From assembly GCF_002954775.1 (NCBI RefSeq), contig NZ_PJME01000012.1:1-64000 (forward strand): DNA of 64,000 nucleotides, in the 5' to 3' direction. The position numbers and the translations under genes were made by a program. This document shows positions 62,684 to 64,000 of the stretch, one piece after another; the first letter of the stretch is position 1; every line of letters starts with the position of its first letter. The notes beneath the pieces were generated by a model, which searched no databases, was not told the origin of the DNA, and saw nothing but the letters and a program-made list of their open reading frames with translations. This DNA comes from Streptomyces geranii (GTDB taxonomy: Bacteria; Actinomycetota; Actinomycetes; Streptomycetales; Streptomycetaceae).

Positions 62684-63622
62684 TCACTCCGGGGTCCGGG
62701 GCCTCGCGACCCAGGTGAAGGGCCGGCGGCGGCCCCCGCACGCCTCGGTGTACCGGTCGAGGGCGGCGCCGACGCCGGTGTACGGGGCCGGGGCGGCGCT
62801 GTTCGGGGCGGGACCGGCGCTGATGCCGAGGAGGATCTTCACCAGGTCCGGCCATGAGCAGCCGTCCGGCACGGTGTGCAGGGCGATCCGCCGCTGCCCG
62901 GCCAGCCAGGCCCGTACGACGGGGTGGCGCCGCTCGTCGTAGCCGTCGACCACCAGGTGCAGCCGCTCCCTGGCATGGGTGGCGGCGACGCCCTTGAGGA
63001 AGCCGAGGAGTTCGCCTCCGGTGTCGGTGCTCTGCGTGGCAGTGGCGATCTCCAGGGCCGAGACCAGGGAGGAGGCGCGGTGGGCCGGCCCGCTCGCCCC
63101 GCCCAGGCGGACCACGACGGCCTTCTCCTCCCGCGCCAGGTACAGCCCGGTCACGTCACGGACCGTCGCGTCCAGTTCCGGGGAGGTGGGGAACGTCAGG
63201 GTCCTGGTGCTCCAGGGCTGGACCCGCCACTTGTGCCACACCTTGGCCACCGCCCCGTGGGAGACGCCGAGTTCGGCGGAGAGCAACCGGGACGACCAGT
63301 GCCGTACGCCCGAACCGTCCGGTGGTCCCTGCGCGGTGCGCACCATGACGGCCACCTCGTCGACGACGGCCGGTCTCCCGGGACGCGGCCGGTCGCGGAG
63401 TCCGGCCACTCCGTACGCGCGGTAGCGGCTGCGCCAGGTGACCACGGTCTGCCGGGACAGCCCGAGCCGTCGCGCCGTCTCGGTGTTCGACGATCCGTCA
63501 GCGGCCCGGAGAACGATCCGGGCCCTGATGACCAGTTCGGCGGGGACCGAGGGGGAGGTCAGCCAGGCGGACAGGACCTCGCGGTCCGAGTCGGGGACGA
63601 CCAGCGGTGCGGCGACAGCCAT
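62684..63622 (-). CDS. IS630-derived protein without catalytic triad, possible regulator
   Basis: 312 residues with the normal IS630 layout. The N-terminal HTH is RLGLSRQTVVTWRSRYRAYG, and a second winged-helix part is LLSAELGVSHGAVAKVWHKW. The DDE domain follows, but the residues are changed: the first catalytic Asp region (normally VDEKS) is RLGGASGPAHRA, and the last Glu (normally VEIFF) is LVKILLGISA, so Asp and Glu are replaced by Gly and Lys. The second Asp remains in LHLVVDGYDERRHPVVRAWL. The gene is intact, uniform in codon use and set between cluster genes, so a domesticated DNA-binding protein is more likely than a transposase. No terminal repeats are visible nearby. Confidence 0.7.
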   Translation of the reverse strand: MAVAAPLVVPDSDREVLSAWLTSPSVPAELVIRARIVLRAADGSSNTETARRLGLSRQTVVTWRSRYRAYGVAGLRDRPRPGRPAVVDEVAVMVRTAQGPPDGSGVRHWSSRLLSAELGVSHGAVAKVWHKWRVQPWSTRTLTFPTSPELDATVRDVTGLYLAREEKAVVVRLGGASGPAHRASSLVSALEIATATQSTDTGGELLGFLKGVAATHARERLHLVVDGYDERRHPVVRAWLAGQRRIALHTVPDGCSWPDLVKILLGISAGPAPNSAAPAPYTGVGAALDRYTEACGGRRRPFTWVARPRTPE

Positions 63623-63677
63623 ACGGCATTGAAGCGCACGCCGGGAGGCACCGTCCAGGGACTTTGTTGACAGGGCG

Positions 63678-63700
63678 CTAGGGGTCGTCTGGGGTTATCC
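63678..63700 (+). promoter_or_regulatory. SARP-box-like direct repeat upstream of the SARP gene
   Basis: CTAGGGGTCGTCTGGGGTTA-TCC (63678-63700) has AGGGG and TGGGG 10 bp apart. It matches 19 of 23 bases with the site at 59621-59643. It lies 72 bp before the SARP start, almost the same distance as in the other promoter, which fits an activator site and possible autoregulation. Confidence 0.6.
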
Positions 63701-63771
63701 CGGCCTTGGGGCGCGCTTAGCGTCGGCGGTGTCGGACCGCTGATCAGGACAGTCGACAGAGGGGTGTTGTC

Positions 63772-64000
63772 GTGTTACGAAGCGAAATCCCGCCGGAGCG
63801 CCGGATCAGGTACGAACTCCTCGGACCACTGCGGGTCTCCGTCGGGCAGCGCACCGCTGCGATCAGTGCGCACAAGGTCGAGATTCTGCTCGCGGTGCTG
63901 CTCATCCGCGCCAACCACATCGTCACTCCAGGGCAGTTGATCGACGAGCTCTGGGGCGACCGGCCACCCGGCCGGGCCACCGCCGGCCTGCACGTCTATG
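63772..64000 (+). CDS. SARP-family regulator, N-terminal part (runs off the window)
   Basis: The first 76 residues show the winged-helix DNA-binding domain of OmpR/AfsR type: YELLGPLRVSVGQRTAAISA, KVEILLAVLLIRANHIVTPG and QLIDELWGDRPPGRATAGLH match Streptomyces antibiotic regulatory proteins. The start is GTG after GAGGGG. The second codon is TTA, the rare Leu codon read by the bldA tRNA, so translation should depend on developmental stage. It is the probable pathway-specific activator of the cluster. The C-terminal domains lie outside the window. Confidence 0.92.
   Translation, partial: MLRSEIPPERRIRYELLGPLRVSVGQRTAAISAHKVEILLAVLLIRANHIVTPGQLIDELWGDRPPGRATAGLHVY

Overview
The window looks like an accessory part of a Streptomyces chromosome, probably an arm. 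Reasons: very high GC with strong third-position GC bias, DUF397, SARP, SpoIIE/STAS and DUF5988/DUF6059 families, a TTA codon at the start of a SARP gene, type I PKS and NRPS genes, and many decayed genes and transposon remnants. No rRNA, tRNA, CRISPR array or phage structural module was seen.

1-13.6 kb is a patchwork of broken genes and mobile DNA. It holds a frameshifted IS110-type transposase beside a truncated sensor kinase, an intact STAS/SpoIIE-phosphatase pair, a catalase remnant, an intact two-HKD phospholipase D/cardiolipin synthase, an IS701 remnant, an exonuclease/endonuclease fragment, an intact ISL3 transposase, a complete-looking group II intron with its reverse transcriptase, and remnants of an ABC ATPase and an IS630 transposase. 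13.7-17.7 kb is an intact forward cluster: a biuret-hydrolase-like isochorismatase-fold enzyme, a second related amidohydrolase, an NCS2-type permease and an AtzH/HpxZ-like protein. It reads as a uptake-and-hydrolysis module for ureides (biuret/triuret or cyanuric-acid breakdown products).

17.8-25 kb holds small regulators (XRE, DUF397), a methyltransferase and several frameshifted genes. 25.3-34.2 kb holds an LRV-repeat protein convergent with a four-gene, translationally coupled operon: SWIM-like zinc protein, VWA protein, MoxR AAA+ ATPase and DUF5682 protein. 34.4-43.7 kb has decayed regulators and domains (HTH/NB-ARC type, lamin tail, branched-chain aminotransferase end, IS110 end), two coupled secreted beta-propeller proteins and a large secreted subtilisin-like protease.

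44.1 kb to the end is a biosynthetic gene cluster. It contains DUF5988, DUF6059, an allene-oxide-cyclase-like barrel protein, an O-methyltransferase, an alpha/beta hydrolase, a 2-oxoacid dehydrogenase E2-like fragment, a PKS with a KSQ loading module (malonyl AT, ACP) followed by KS and a methylmalonyl-type AT cut short at its YASH motif, two type II thioesterases, an MFS exporter, a C-A-PCP NRPS, an unusual hydrolase with Cys in the nucleophile elbow, a PLP threonine-dehydratase-like enzyme, an IS630-derived protein lacking two of three catalytic acids, and the start of a SARP activator. The cluster is probably SARP- and bldA-controlled. A 23-bp motif is shared by the promoter regions of the SARP gene and the hydrolase/thioesterase pair. 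The PKS looks broken in its second module, so the cluster may no longer make its original product.
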